The position numbers and the translations under genes are program-made. This document shows positions 44,555 through 52,746 of a DNA stretch of 64,000 nucleotides, piece by piece (position 1 is the first letter of the stretch; each line of letters begins with the position of its first letter). The notes beneath the pieces were generated by a model that did not search any database, was not told where the DNA came from, and worked only from the letters and a program-made list of their open reading frames with translations. The stretch spans positions 1 to 64,000 of the forward strand of contig NZ_SCOL01000002.1 in the NCBI RefSeq assembly GCF_005503015.1, read 5' to 3'. The DNA is from Bacillus sp. E(2018). GTDB taxonomy: Bacteria; Bacillota; Bacilli; Bacillales; Fictibacillaceae.

Positions 44555-45526
44555 TTAATCCCTATTCATTAACTCCAAGACATGTTCCTTATTCGGCAAT
44601 GCAGAAATCGCACCTTTTCCACTTGCCGTTAATGCACCGCTTGCATTCGCAAACTGCAAGATTTCTACATGGTGTTCTTGGAGTACGTTTACTAAAGTCT
44701 CAAGTATAGCTTCTGCCTCTAGCAGTTTAAACAAAAATCCACCGATAAACGCGTCACCTGCACCCGTTGTATCTTGGACTTCTACCTTGTACCCAGATGC
44801 TTCCCACTTCGTGTTTTTTACGTAGAGGTCAGCTCCTGCTGCACCCTTCGTATACACAACTGCTTGCACATCACCTACAAACAATGATTGAATGGCTTCA
44901 TCAACATCATGGATTCCTGTGATGAATTCCAGCTCCTCATCGGATACTTTCACAATATGTGAGTGTGGCAAAAACTCATGAATCGCATTCCGACAATCTG
45001 CCGGACTTTCCCATAAAGGCAATCTCACGTTCGGGTCAAAGCTCACGAGCCCGCCTTTTTTCTTCACAAACTGAACCGCTGTCCGATGTGCCTCTTTCAT
45101 CGGACTCTCGACAAGGTCCACGGAACAGAAATGAAGGATGTCTCCTTCACTAAACCACTTCTCATCGATCTCTTCTTTACTCAGAAGCAGATCAGCAGAA
45201 GGTTTTCGGTAAAAGGAGAAATCGCGCTCACCGTTATCTTTTAACGAAACAAAAGCAAGCCCTGTATTCGCTTCTTTTGTTCGAGAGATCTTATCCGTCT
45301 CTACCCCTGCTTTCGTCAGCTGTTCGATAAGAAAATCACCAAACGCATCGTGACCAAGTTTTGTTATCATCGATGATTCTAAACCAAATTTCGCAACTGC
45401 AGCAGCAACATTGGCCGGAGCCCCACCAGGAGCACGTTCAAACGAAATTACATCTTTTAAGGCAACACCTTTTTGTTCCGGAATAAAATCAATTAGTACT
45501 TCACCGATTGAAAATAGTTTTGACAT
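44555..45526 (-). CDS. scrK: Fructokinase, PfkB family
   Basis: 323-residue ribokinase/PfkB-family sugar kinase with both signatures: GGAPANVAAAVAKFG near residue 33 and the anion-hole/catalytic DTTGAGDAFIGGF near 250. It phosphorylates the fructose released from sucrose 6-phosphate by the upstream hydrolase. It lies 10 bp after that gene and ends the operon. A GGTGAGAG site precedes the ATG. Confidence 0.9.
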   Translation of the reverse strand: MSKLFSIGEVLIDFIPEQKGVALKDVISFERAPGGAPANVAAAVAKFGLESSMITKLGHDAFGDFLIEQLTKAGVETDKISRTKEANTGLAFVSLKDNGERDFSFYRKPSADLLLSKEEIDEKWFSEGDILHFCSVDLVESPMKEAHRTAVQFVKKKGGLVSFDPNVRLPLWESPADCRNAIHEFLPHSHIVKVSDEELEFITGIHDVDEAIQSLFVGDVQAVVYTKGAAGADLYVKNTKWEASGYKVEVQDTTGAGDAFIGGFLFKLLEAEAILETLVNVLQEHHVEILQFANASGALTASGKGAISALPNKEHVLELMNRD

Positions 45527-45536
45527 ACTCTCACCC

Positions 45537-47027
45537 TTAAACCGTGATTCCTTGAGATAGCTCGTGCTTCGTATAATTACCCCTCAACTTATCATCACTA
45601 AACACTTTGATTCCTTTTGATTCTTTTTCAGGAAACACTCTTGTCGTAAACACAACTTCGCCATCATTGATAAAAATTTCTGCTATGCTGTGATCAACAA
45701 ACACACGGATCTTAACTGAATCACCAATCGCAAGCTCTGAACTTCGCACATATCCGAAATCGCCGCCAAATGCTGCATCAAATTTTTCACGGTTCACAGA
45801 GACGGTTTGTTTTTCTCGGTCAAACGCTAGGACTAGACCTTCCGTTTCAGATGCAAACAATTCTACGCCAAACTGGTTCGCTTCAATATCGTTAAAATCA
45901 AGCTCCAACTCGTATTGATCTGACGCATTCTGTATCTCAACTGCTCCCTCCACAATCTCCATCTCTGAGGATTCCGATCGTACCCTTAACTGTTTTAACT
46001 CATCAGCTGGTTTTTGACGAAGCTTTCCATCCACAACCTCTAGCTCCCGTGGAACGGAAAGGCAATGCGCCCATTTTTCTTTGTCTGACGGGTACTCGAC
46101 CTCTCCCATTCCAGCCCAAGCGAATAAAAGACGTTCATTACTTTTTCCTGCGAACGATTGTGGTGCATAAAAGTCAAAACCTTTATCCAGTTCGTGATAC
46201 GTTCCTACCTCAAATGTAAGTCTTTCAAGATCTAACTTTCCGATTACAGAGATCACATTATATAGATTATGATAGTTGTGCCCATCAGCATCTAAGCCTT
46301 GCGGAGAAACAATAAGTACATCTTTCCCGCTGACTTCGAAGTAATCAGGACACTCTAGCATATACACAGAATTCGGCAGATCTAACGCTAACTTCAATTC
46401 ACCTTTAAAACGCCAATCCACTGCATTTTCAGATTCATAGACAATGAGGGCACCTGTCTGGTCCGTGCGCTGAGCACCTAACAACATGTAATAGCATCCG
46501 TCTTTTTCAAAAACCTTCGGATCCCGAACATGTCCCGTATACCCTTCTGGAACACCTTCGATCACGGGGTTGTTAGCATATTTCGTAATCGTGCCGTCTT
46601 TCTCCATGATCGCCAAGCACTGGTTAGCCGATCTCTCTTCGGCACTATATTTGATGTTGCCTGTGTAGTACATATACAGCTTTCCATCTACTTCAAGGGA
46701 CGCTCCTGAATACGCACCATGTGATTCATAATCCTCTACCGGAACAAGTGCTACCGGCTGCCTTTCCCAGTTCACGAGATCACTCGATTTCACATACGCC
46801 CAGTGCTTCATGCCGTGCATGGCATCGAACGGATACCATTGGTAAAACACATGAAACTCGCCGTTATAATACGCGAGACCGTTCGGATCGTTAATCAATC
46901 CGAACTGAGGGTGTATATGATAAGCTGGCTTCCATGCGGAATTAACCGACACCCCTTTCAAATTGTCCAATTCATTTTCTTTCGCTTCCAAGATCGTTCT
47001 ATATTTTGGTTCCATATATTTTGCCAT
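45537..47027 (-). CDS. scrB: Sucrose-6-phosphate hydrolase, GH32
   Basis: 496-residue family 32 hydrolase that splits sucrose 6-phosphate into glucose 6-phosphate and fructose. The nucleophile Asp is in LINDPNGLAY, the transition-state Asp in HVRDPKVF and the acid/base Glu in ECPDYF. A C-terminal beta-sandwich follows (DHSIAEIFINDGE). Cytoplasmic, in operon with the PTS gene. The start follows AGGAGAGG. A hairpin in front of the gene may tune its level against the PTS gene. Confidence 0.95.
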   Translation of the reverse strand: MAKYMEPKYRTILEAKENELDNLKGVSVNSAWKPAYHIHPQFGLINDPNGLAYYNGEFHVFYQWYPFDAMHGMKHWAYVKSSDLVNWERQPVALVPVEDYESHGAYSGASLEVDGKLYMYYTGNIKYSAEERSANQCLAIMEKDGTITKYANNPVIEGVPEGYTGHVRDPKVFEKDGCYYMLLGAQRTDQTGALIVYESENAVDWRFKGELKLALDLPNSVYMLECPDYFEVSGKDVLIVSPQGLDADGHNYHNLYNVISVIGKLDLERLTFEVGTYHELDKGFDFYAPQSFAGKSNERLLFAWAGMGEVEYPSDKEKWAHCLSVPRELEVVDGKLRQKPADELKQLRVRSESSEMEIVEGAVEIQNASDQYELELDFNDIEANQFGVELFASETEGLVLAFDREKQTVSVNREKFDAAFGGDFGYVRSSELAIGDSVKIRVFVDHSIAEIFINDGEVVFTTRVFPEKESKGIKVFSDDKLRGNYTKHELSQGITV

Positions 47028-47055
47028 AATGAGTCCTCTCCTGCGTAAAAATAGC

Positions 47056-47081
47056 GATGAGAGGAATTTCTCCCTCTCATC
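47056..47081 (-). terminator. Intercistronic hairpin between scrA and scrB
   Basis: GATGAGAGG and CCTCTCATC arms, with GCTATTTTTA after them on the minus strand. It directly follows the scrA stop. It may act as a partial terminator or protect the scrA message. Confidence 0.6.
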
Positions 47082-47088
47082 CTTGAGA

Positions 47089-48525
47089 TTAATCCATGTT
47101 TGGTTTTCTTACCTTTAAATAAATGATTGTTAGAATCGCTCCGACTGCGAGTGCTAAAAGGTTTGCCGCTACATAGTGAAGATGTCCACTGTCTTTTGCA
47201 GCGATGATCGCAAATCCAGGTATAGCCGTTGCGCCAAAACCAAGAGCTTTAATTCCTGATAAGTAGACATAAGCTCCGCCGATCGCGCCACCGATACTTC
47301 CCATGATCAGAGGAAACTTGTATTTAACGTTTACTCCGAACAGAGCTGGCTCTGAGATTCCAAACAGCGTTGAACCAAATGCAGAAACACCAATCTGTCT
47401 CGCCTTTTCACTTTTCCACATCGCTAACGTGTAACCAAGAACAGCTCCACCCTGCCCCATCAACGCAACAGACATTAATGGCATAATAAAATTCGATCCT
47501 GTATCCGCGATCAATTGAGCCTCAACAGCTCCAATGACGTGATGAAGACCTGTAATTACGATGATCTGCTGAACACCTGCAAACAACATGAATCCTACAA
47601 TACCAAGATTATCAACAGACCACATCAGCCCGTTTGTAATCCCATCTGACAGCAAGCGGCCTAAAGGGCCAACTGCTGAAAACAGTAGAAATCCAGATAC
47701 AACAATAGTTAAGAACGGTGCCAAGAAAAGTTTGATCATATCAGGCACTTTTCGGCTGAAGAATTTATCCAGCTTAGCAATAACAAATCCCATCATCAAG
47801 GCGATGATAATACCGCCTTGAAAAGCAACAAGAGACACTTTTAAACCAAATAAGCTGATTACTTCTGGTTTGACCGTCCCGTTTCCAACTGCATAGGCAT
47901 TGGCAAGATCCGGGTGAAGCATGATCGCTCCAAGCACAAGACCGAGTACAGGATTACCACCGAACCGTTTTGTTGCTGAATAAACAACGAGTAGCGGTAA
48001 GATCGTGAAAATACCAGTAGACATGATTGAGATGAAACGGTTAAACCCTTCAATGGCCGGATACATCTCTACAACTGATTTCGGACCAAAGATTCCTTTT
48101 TGGCTTAGCAGTCCTGTAACACCCATTAAGAGTGCAGCCGCAAGCAAACCAGGAATAATTTCAACGAACACATCAGACAGTGCTTTAATTCCTCTTTGGA
48201 ATGCATTTTGTTTCTGAGCAGATTGTTCTTTTACATCGCCAAGTGACATTCCAGAAATGCCAGCTTCCTCCGTAAATACGGCATACACGTCATTGACCGT
48301 TCCTGCTCCAATGATGATCTGCAGCTGATCGCCAGCTACAAACGATCCTTTCACATGATCAAGGTCACCGATCGCCTTCGTATCAGCCAGCGAGTTATCT
48401 TTAAGTACAAGTCGCAGTCTTGTCGCACAATGAGCTGCACCTTGAATATTTTCTTTTCCGCCTATCAATGTGATCATTTCCTTAACGGTAGGCAGGTATT
48501 TTGATTTTATATTTGAATCAGCCAT
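47089..48525 (-). CDS. scrA: PTS sucrose-specific EIIBC component
   Basis: 478-residue PTS permease. The EIIB domain (about 1-90) has the phosphorylated Cys in GAAHCATRLRL; the EIIC domain has about ten spans and the GLHHVIGAVEAQLI and FGISEPALFGVN motifs of the glucose/sucrose superfamily. No EIIA domain, so EIIA of another system must supply phosphate. The ATG at 48525 has GGGGAGG upstream; the longer frame to 48567 would take in one operator. Confidence 0.95.
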   Translation of the reverse strand: MADSNIKSKYLPTVKEMITLIGGKENIQGAAHCATRLRLVLKDNSLADTKAIGDLDHVKGSFVAGDQLQIIIGAGTVNDVYAVFTEEAGISGMSLGDVKEQSAQKQNAFQRGIKALSDVFVEIIPGLLAAALLMGVTGLLSQKGIFGPKSVVEMYPAIEGFNRFISIMSTGIFTILPLLVVYSATKRFGGNPVLGLVLGAIMLHPDLANAYAVGNGTVKPEVISLFGLKVSLVAFQGGIIIALMMGFVIAKLDKFFSRKVPDMIKLFLAPFLTIVVSGFLLFSAVGPLGRLLSDGITNGLMWSVDNLGIVGFMLFAGVQQIIVITGLHHVIGAVEAQLIADTGSNFIMPLMSVALMGQGGAVLGYTLAMWKSEKARQIGVSAFGSTLFGISEPALFGVNVKYKFPLIMGSIGGAIGGAYVYLSGIKALGFGATAIPGFAIIAAKDSGHLHYVAANLLALAVGAILTIIYLKVRKPNMD

Positions 48526-48553
48526 CGTTTGTTCCTCCCCTAGAAACATTTCC

Positions 48554-48565
48554 GGAACCGGTTCC
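48554..48565. promoter_or_regulatory. Sucrose repressor operator O2
   Basis: Perfect palindrome GGAACCGGTTCC between promoter and scrA start. Confidence 0.85.
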
Positions 48566-48617
48566 AATTTAAAATAAAAAAATTTCCGCTGTTCCCATTA
48601 AAGGTAATACCCTTATG

Positions 48618-48629
48618 GGAACCGGTTCC
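48618..48629. promoter_or_regulatory. Sucrose repressor operator O1
   Basis: Second GGAACCGGTTCC, 64 bp from the first and just downstream of the -10. The neighbouring LacI-family gene is its likely partner. Confidence 0.85.
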
Positions 48630-48637
48630 ACAAACCT

Positions 48638-48666
48638 ATAATAAAATAGCTGATAACATTTTGCAA
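48638..48666 (-). promoter_or_regulatory. Sigma-A promoter of scrA
   Basis: Minus strand TTGCAA (48661-48666), 17-bp spacer, TATTAT (48638-48643). It lies inside the terminator stem-loop of the upstream repressor gene. Confidence 0.65.
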
Positions 48667-48692
48667 CCCTTTTCTGAAAACGTTATCAGCTT
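48649..48692 (-). terminator. Terminator of the sucrose repressor gene
   Basis: GCTGATAACGTTTTC-type arm pairs with GTTATCAGC across about 20 bases, then TATTTTATT on the minus strand. It overlaps the scrA promoter. Confidence 0.65.
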
Positions 48693-49674
48693 ATATTTTC
48701 TTCACACTTTCCCCTTCAATGAAATGAAATCCGGAAACCTGCAGTTTCTGAACTTCTTCACCTTCTGTCATGTTAATGATCGTTTTTGCAGATTGAATTC
48801 CCGTTTGCTCATTTTTAAAACGAATCGTCGTCAGTGTTGGATGAATGACTTCCGAAATGTTATATCCTCCAAAACCAGCCAGAGAATAATCGTCTGGAAC
48901 TTTTTTTCCGAGCTTCGAGATGGTCTTCATCGCTCCAAATGCAATCGTATCTGTGGCACATATGATAGCAGTGGGTGTTGAAGTTTCAAGTACTGTTTTT
49001 GTGACTTCAGAAGCGTTATGTAAATCGAACTGTGAGACATATGTTTGCACGTCTGTAATTCCTGCTTGTGCAAGTCCATCCAAAACGCCTTGCTTACGTT
49101 TCTGCCCAACTGCTACATCACTCTCCGTTACACTTAAATAAGCAATCGATTGATGGCCTTTTTTTGCCATGTATTGTCCCATTTCAAAACCAGCTTGATA
49201 ATCGTCGTTTATAATGCAATTAAACGCATCCACTTCCTGTGCTACAACGAGTACCGGAATAGAAATCGATTGAATGGTTTGGTAATGCTTATCTGTGATA
49301 CCCGTAGAAATAAGGATGATGCCGTCCACTTTTTGACGCGAAAGATTGATCAAGCTTTCAATTTCTCGATCTACATGCTTGCTCGTGCTGATGATCAGCG
49401 TCGTATATTCACGCTTTCTTAGTTCTTCATCAATCGCCATCAGGACAGTAGACGTTACATACGAATCCAACGTAGGAGCGATTACACCTATAAAATTTGT
49501 TTTCTTCGCTTTCAAGCTCTGAGCAAAAGAGTTCGGCTCATAATTGGTTTCTTCGATTACTTTTCGAATTTTCGCTTTCGTTGTTTCACTAACATTGCCG
49601 CCGTTCAGGTAACGAGAAACGGTACTTTTGGCAACGCCTGCGAGCTTCGCTATATCCTTGATCGTTATATTCAT
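48691..49674 (-). CDS. scrR: LacI-family sucrose operon repressor
   Basis: 327-residue LacI/GalR regulator. The helix-turn-helix spans about residues 3-50 (TIKDIAKLAGVAKSTVSRYLNG) with a YEPNSFAQSLK hinge, then a periplasmic-binding-type effector domain. The ATG at 49674 has AGGTGA upstream. It precedes scrA in the same direction and should bind the two GGAACCGGTTCC operators, being released by sucrose 6-phosphate or fructose-type inducers. Its expected operator differs from the GAAACGTTTC motif of the glycan locus. Confidence 0.9.
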   Translation of the reverse strand: MNITIKDIAKLAGVAKSTVSRYLNGGNVSETTKAKIRKVIEETNYEPNSFAQSLKAKKTNFIGVIAPTLDSYVTSTVLMAIDEELRKREYTTLIISTSKHVDREIESLINLSRQKVDGIILISTGITDKHYQTIQSISIPVLVVAQEVDAFNCIINDDYQAGFEMGQYMAKKGHQSIAYLSVTESDVAVGQKRKQGVLDGLAQAGITDVQTYVSQFDLHNASEVTKTVLETSTPTAIICATDTIAFGAMKTISKLGKKVPDDYSLAGFGGYNISEVIHPTLTTIRFKNEQTGIQSAKTIINMTEGEEVQKLQVSGFHFIEGESVKKI

Positions 49675-49746
49675 GTCATTCACCTGCTTTTTTTAACTGA
49701 TAGATGGTTACTATTATAGTATATGGATAGAGTTGTTTAAAGATAA

Positions 49747-49781
49747 GAAAAAAGACTGATCCTCCAAGAGGTCAGCCTTTA
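49747..49781 (-). terminator. Terminator of the yihY-like gene
   Basis: AGGCTGACCTCTTGGAGGATCAGTCT-type stem, followed by six T on the minus strand. Confidence 0.85.
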
Positions 49782-49785
49782 TTAT

Positions 49786-50589
49786 TTATCTACTTGGGTA
49801 CACCACGGTATTCAGCAACCCGCCTAGGATGATGATCATCGCTGACAGGTAGAACCACAGCATCAGAACGACGAGACCTGCAACTTGACCGTACAGCGCG
49901 GAATAGTTGCTTCCACTCACGTACGTAGCGAAGCCCATTGAAACGAGCTGCCAGCCGATTGTCGCAAGAAATGCACCCGGAAGTACTTTTTTAAATCCAA
50001 GCTTGATGCTCGGGGCGAAGGAATATAGCATGATGAAAAACAATAGCAGAAACACGGTTCCCATTCCCCACTGGATAATGATCCATAGCTTTTGAAAAGC
50101 AAGATTCGAAAAGATGCCTTCCAAATATACGCGCAGGATTTTTTCAAATAACGGAACAAATACTGAAAACAGAACAGCGATCATGAATCCAACCGTTAAC
50201 AACAGACTTTCTAAAATCTGTTTTAGCATGTTCTCTTCATTTCTCACTTGGTACGCATCGTTCATGATACGCTTCATGCTTTGAAAACCCATCGATGAAA
50301 GCCACAATGTGACAATCAAACTGAACGACAACAGGTTTCCTTCTTGTCTCATTACGGTATAGGATAATGTCTTATCGATTAGATTGTATGTGCTCTCTGG
50401 CGCATACGGTTGGACTAGCTCTAAAATATTTTCTTCTCTTAGTGGTAAATATGTCAGCAATGAATAGATAACAAGCAAAAATGGAAAGACCGACATTAAA
50501 AAATAATAGGCCATCTGTGCCGATAAATCGTAAACCCTTAATTTGAGAAATCGGTGACCTAGTTGATTTAACACTTTAACGATATTCAT
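49786..50589 (-). CDS. YihY/BrkB family membrane protein
   Basis: 267-residue inner-membrane protein with six spans and the family start LRVYDLSAQMAYYFLMSVFPFLLVI, plus WLSSMGFQSMKRIMNDAY in the middle. Often named ribonuclease BN in databases, a label now considered wrong; the function is unknown. Monocistronic. The ATG follows AGAGGTG. Confidence 0.85.
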   Translation of the reverse strand: MNIVKVLNQLGHRFLKLRVYDLSAQMAYYFLMSVFPFLLVIYSLLTYLPLREENILELVQPYAPESTYNLIDKTLSYTVMRQEGNLLSFSLIVTLWLSSMGFQSMKRIMNDAYQVRNEENMLKQILESLLLTVGFMIAVLFSVFVPLFEKILRVYLEGIFSNLAFQKLWIIIQWGMGTVFLLLFFIMLYSFAPSIKLGFKKVLPGAFLATIGWQLVSMGFATYVSGSNYSALYGQVAGLVVLMLWFYLSAMIIILGGLLNTVVYPSR

Positions 50590-50763
50590 GTTGCAACACC
50601 TCTTTAGTTAAAGCCAGTCCATAAAGACAGTAATATAATATATACGCTAAAAGTAGTCAAATCAGATCACTTTTTTGAAAAGAAGTTTCATATGTTGAAT
50701 TTTTCGAGTGTTGGTTTGTTTAAGAGTGTTTCATTACATTTCTAAAACGAACCGAAAAATCAT

Positions 50764-50918
50764 CTATGAGTCGTCACGAGACTTCTATGGGTCATCATAG
50801 TCTTTCTATGGGTCGTCATGAACATCCTATGAGTCTTAATGGGGTTTCTATGAGTCAAACTAATATTGTATGGGTCGTCGTTCACACTCTATGGGTCATC
50901 CGCATGCATCTATGAGTC
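50764..50918 (+). repeat. Phased array, family B copy 2 (CTATGRGTC x8)
   Basis: Words start at 50764, 50785, 50806, 50827, 50848, 50868, 50889 and 50910: steps of 21 bp except one of 20. One word begins G instead of C. Spacers differ. It lies in the 412-bp gap 50590-51001 between the promoter side of the yihY-like gene and the terminator of the next one; I see nothing else in that gap. It reads as MSRHETS/MGHHSLS-type heptapeptides for five units before a frame break. Confidence 0.85.
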
Positions 50919-50950
50919 ATCATTTTTGCCCTCAAGTCCCATCAATCACA

Positions 50951-50994
50951 CACAAAAAAATGCCCCTCATCAACATGAGAGACATTTTTCCTCG
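50951..50994 (-). terminator. Terminator of the pyroglutamyl-peptidase-like gene
   Basis: AAAATGTCTCTCAT and ATGAGGGGCATTTT arms, with further T on the minus strand. Confidence 0.75.
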
Positions 50995-51001
50995 ACCTAT
51001 T

Positions 51002-52294
51002 CTATTTCACCGCTCGAGCAGCCGCTTCAACGAGATCAACTGTTTGATCCACTGTATTGCGGCGGAACTCTTTAAACTCCTCCGTCATATATACAGATTT
51101 GTCCTCTGGATAAAATTCTTGTGCCGCAATATGCAAATGTCCACCTGGAATATCGGTCGCACCTATGCCTAAACGAACGCGATTCGAGCGGTACATACTT
51201 TCGTTAGAAAGATAACTTCCGCCTCCACCCTCTTTCGCTTTAGAGCCCGGTGTTGGTCCATTATCGTTACAAACTGCTGGGTCTTCAAAGTTTGGCGGCA
51301 GCCATTTACATACTTTATCATTTCGGAAAACCGGCCACGGTCCCGTTTCAGCCGCAATCATCTCTTCATATGGAAGAGTGGTTTCAATAAATTCCGGAAG
51401 CGGCTTTGGCATCGGCCAATGAGCTACAGGTGGTGTGACTTCCGCTCTTTCTTCGAGCTTGTTGTCAGCACCAGTATGATAGCGTCCGGCATATCCTTCG
51501 ATCGCCATCTTACGCGGCCCACCTTGACTGATAGTCATGATTAAGTCTACTTGTTTCGAGCCTTGCTTCAAAAATGGACCAAACGTATTCTCCACGATTC
51601 CATCTTCAAAGTCATCCCATCGAACAGGGAAATTCGCAGCTTGTATGAGGGCTAGTCCTTCGCCTGTCCAAACCCATCGTCCGTCGAGCTGCAGACCGCT
51701 TGCACCTGAAGGATTCGTTCGTCTGAATTCTTGTTCAAGGCGATACGGATCGAATCCGCTCACAAGGATCCGCTTCACTTTCTTACTTTTTGGATAGTCG
51801 ATTGTCGTGATACCTCTTGATGTATACTCTAATGATTTCATCAGCTTCCCGCGTTGTTCTTTCGTCACGTTAAACCCAGGATCCCACTGTCTGAGAGCGC
51901 TCGTCATATGTAATCTAGCCCAGTATAGTGGTCGATCATCGTAGGAATCAAGCTCACCTAAGTCCGGTCTCTTTCCTTGAGCACGGTCAACAGCTGTTTT
52001 CCATAGTGCCGTTCCATGCTTCTGTATTACTTTTTCAGCTTTCTCTGGAGTTCTTGCTGAACATAGATCTTTTTTAAAACGATCTACGTAAGAGGTGAAT
52101 TCACTTTCCTTCAATAGCTGTTGTGGAATCGGTCGACCATCCTCAATTCTTTGCTCTTCTGCTGTTAACGCTACATTCGTGTCAAAGCAGCTTGTCTGAT
52201 TCTTCGCTTCTGCTGTTTCACCATTTTCAAAAATAACGAATCCGAGCAACAAAGCGCACGTCATTCCAAAACTTCGTCCTAATGATATCCTCAC
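51002..52294 (-). CDS. Secreted pyroglutamyl-peptidase-like protein
   Basis: 430 residues with a signal peptide (about 1-30, ending AEAKN). The second half resembles peptidase C15, which removes N-terminal pyroglutamate: KRILVSGFDPYR..NPSG (about 175), IMTISQGGPRKMAIEGYAG (about 250, with the Glu expected in catalysis) and GIGATDIPGGHLHIA (about 380). The Cys nucleophile expected in the last block is not visible there. Four Cys elsewhere may form disulfides. GTG start with AAAGGAGG. It may be an inactive or altered relative. Confidence 0.6.
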   Translation of the reverse strand: MRISLGRSFGMTCALLLGFVIFENGETAEAKNQTSCFDTNVALTAEEQRIEDGRPIPQQLLKESEFTSYVDRFKKDLCSARTPEKAEKVIQKHGTALWKTAVDRAQGKRPDLGELDSYDDRPLYWARLHMTSALRQWDPGFNVTKEQRGKLMKSLEYTSRGITTIDYPKSKKVKRILVSGFDPYRLEQEFRRTNPSGASGLQLDGRWVWTGEGLALIQAANFPVRWDDFEDGIVENTFGPFLKQGSKQVDLIMTISQGGPRKMAIEGYAGRYHTGADNKLEERAEVTPPVAHWPMPKPLPEFIETTLPYEEMIAAETGPWPVFRNDKVCKWLPPNFEDPAVCNDNGPTPGSKAKEGGGGSYLSNESMYRSNRVRLGIGATDIPGGHLHIAAQEFYPEDKSVYMTEEFKEFRRNTVDQTVDLVEAAARAVK

Positions 52295-52419
52295 GAAAAC
52301 CCTCCTTTTGTTCTTTATTGTAGAATAACAACGAAATCATTTGAATAGTATGAATTGTTTAATCGTGTATCATTTCACTGAAAACAGCCATCCTACTACC
52401 CAGGAATAAATGAGTATTT

Positions 52420-52611
52420 TTATCTTCGGATCACATTTAAAACGATGATTAATAGAATAAAGGCAGTTTTTATCATTCGGTCTTTCGTAACGACTTTCAA
52501 AAGTCCGATCAGAACGATACCTAATACGGGGCGGTCTTCTACTAATAAGATCGCAATGATATCAACCAGTAGCAGGACATCATCTAGCGTAGTTAACTGT
52601 TCCTCTTCCAT
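52420..52611 (-). CDS. Small membrane protein
   Basis: 63 residues with two hydrophobic helices (about 12-33 and 45-62) after an acidic start (EEEQLTTLDDVLLL). The ATG at 52611 has GGGTGAG upstream; the longer frame to 52686 does not. No family recognised. Real-gene status rests on the site and the two clean helices. Confidence 0.5.
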   Translation of the reverse strand: MEEEQLTTLDDVLLLVDIIAILLVEDRPVLGIVLIGLLKVVTKDRMIKTAFILLIIVLNVIRR

Positions 52612-52746
52612 ACACTCACCCGCTTTTTGATTAGTGTATGTTGTGAGTGAAGAGATGCTCATTTTTAAAAAGCATCTTAATGTCAATTCCGTTGAAAATC
52701 CTGTAAGCTGTACACATCATAAAATGTTAGATGGGGTTGAACGGCT

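Noticed and set aside
50866..51172. Overlapping frames with MGHP/YGSS heptads
   Set aside because: Produced by the family B array; no ribosome site, and the frames run into the opposite-strand peptidase-like gene.
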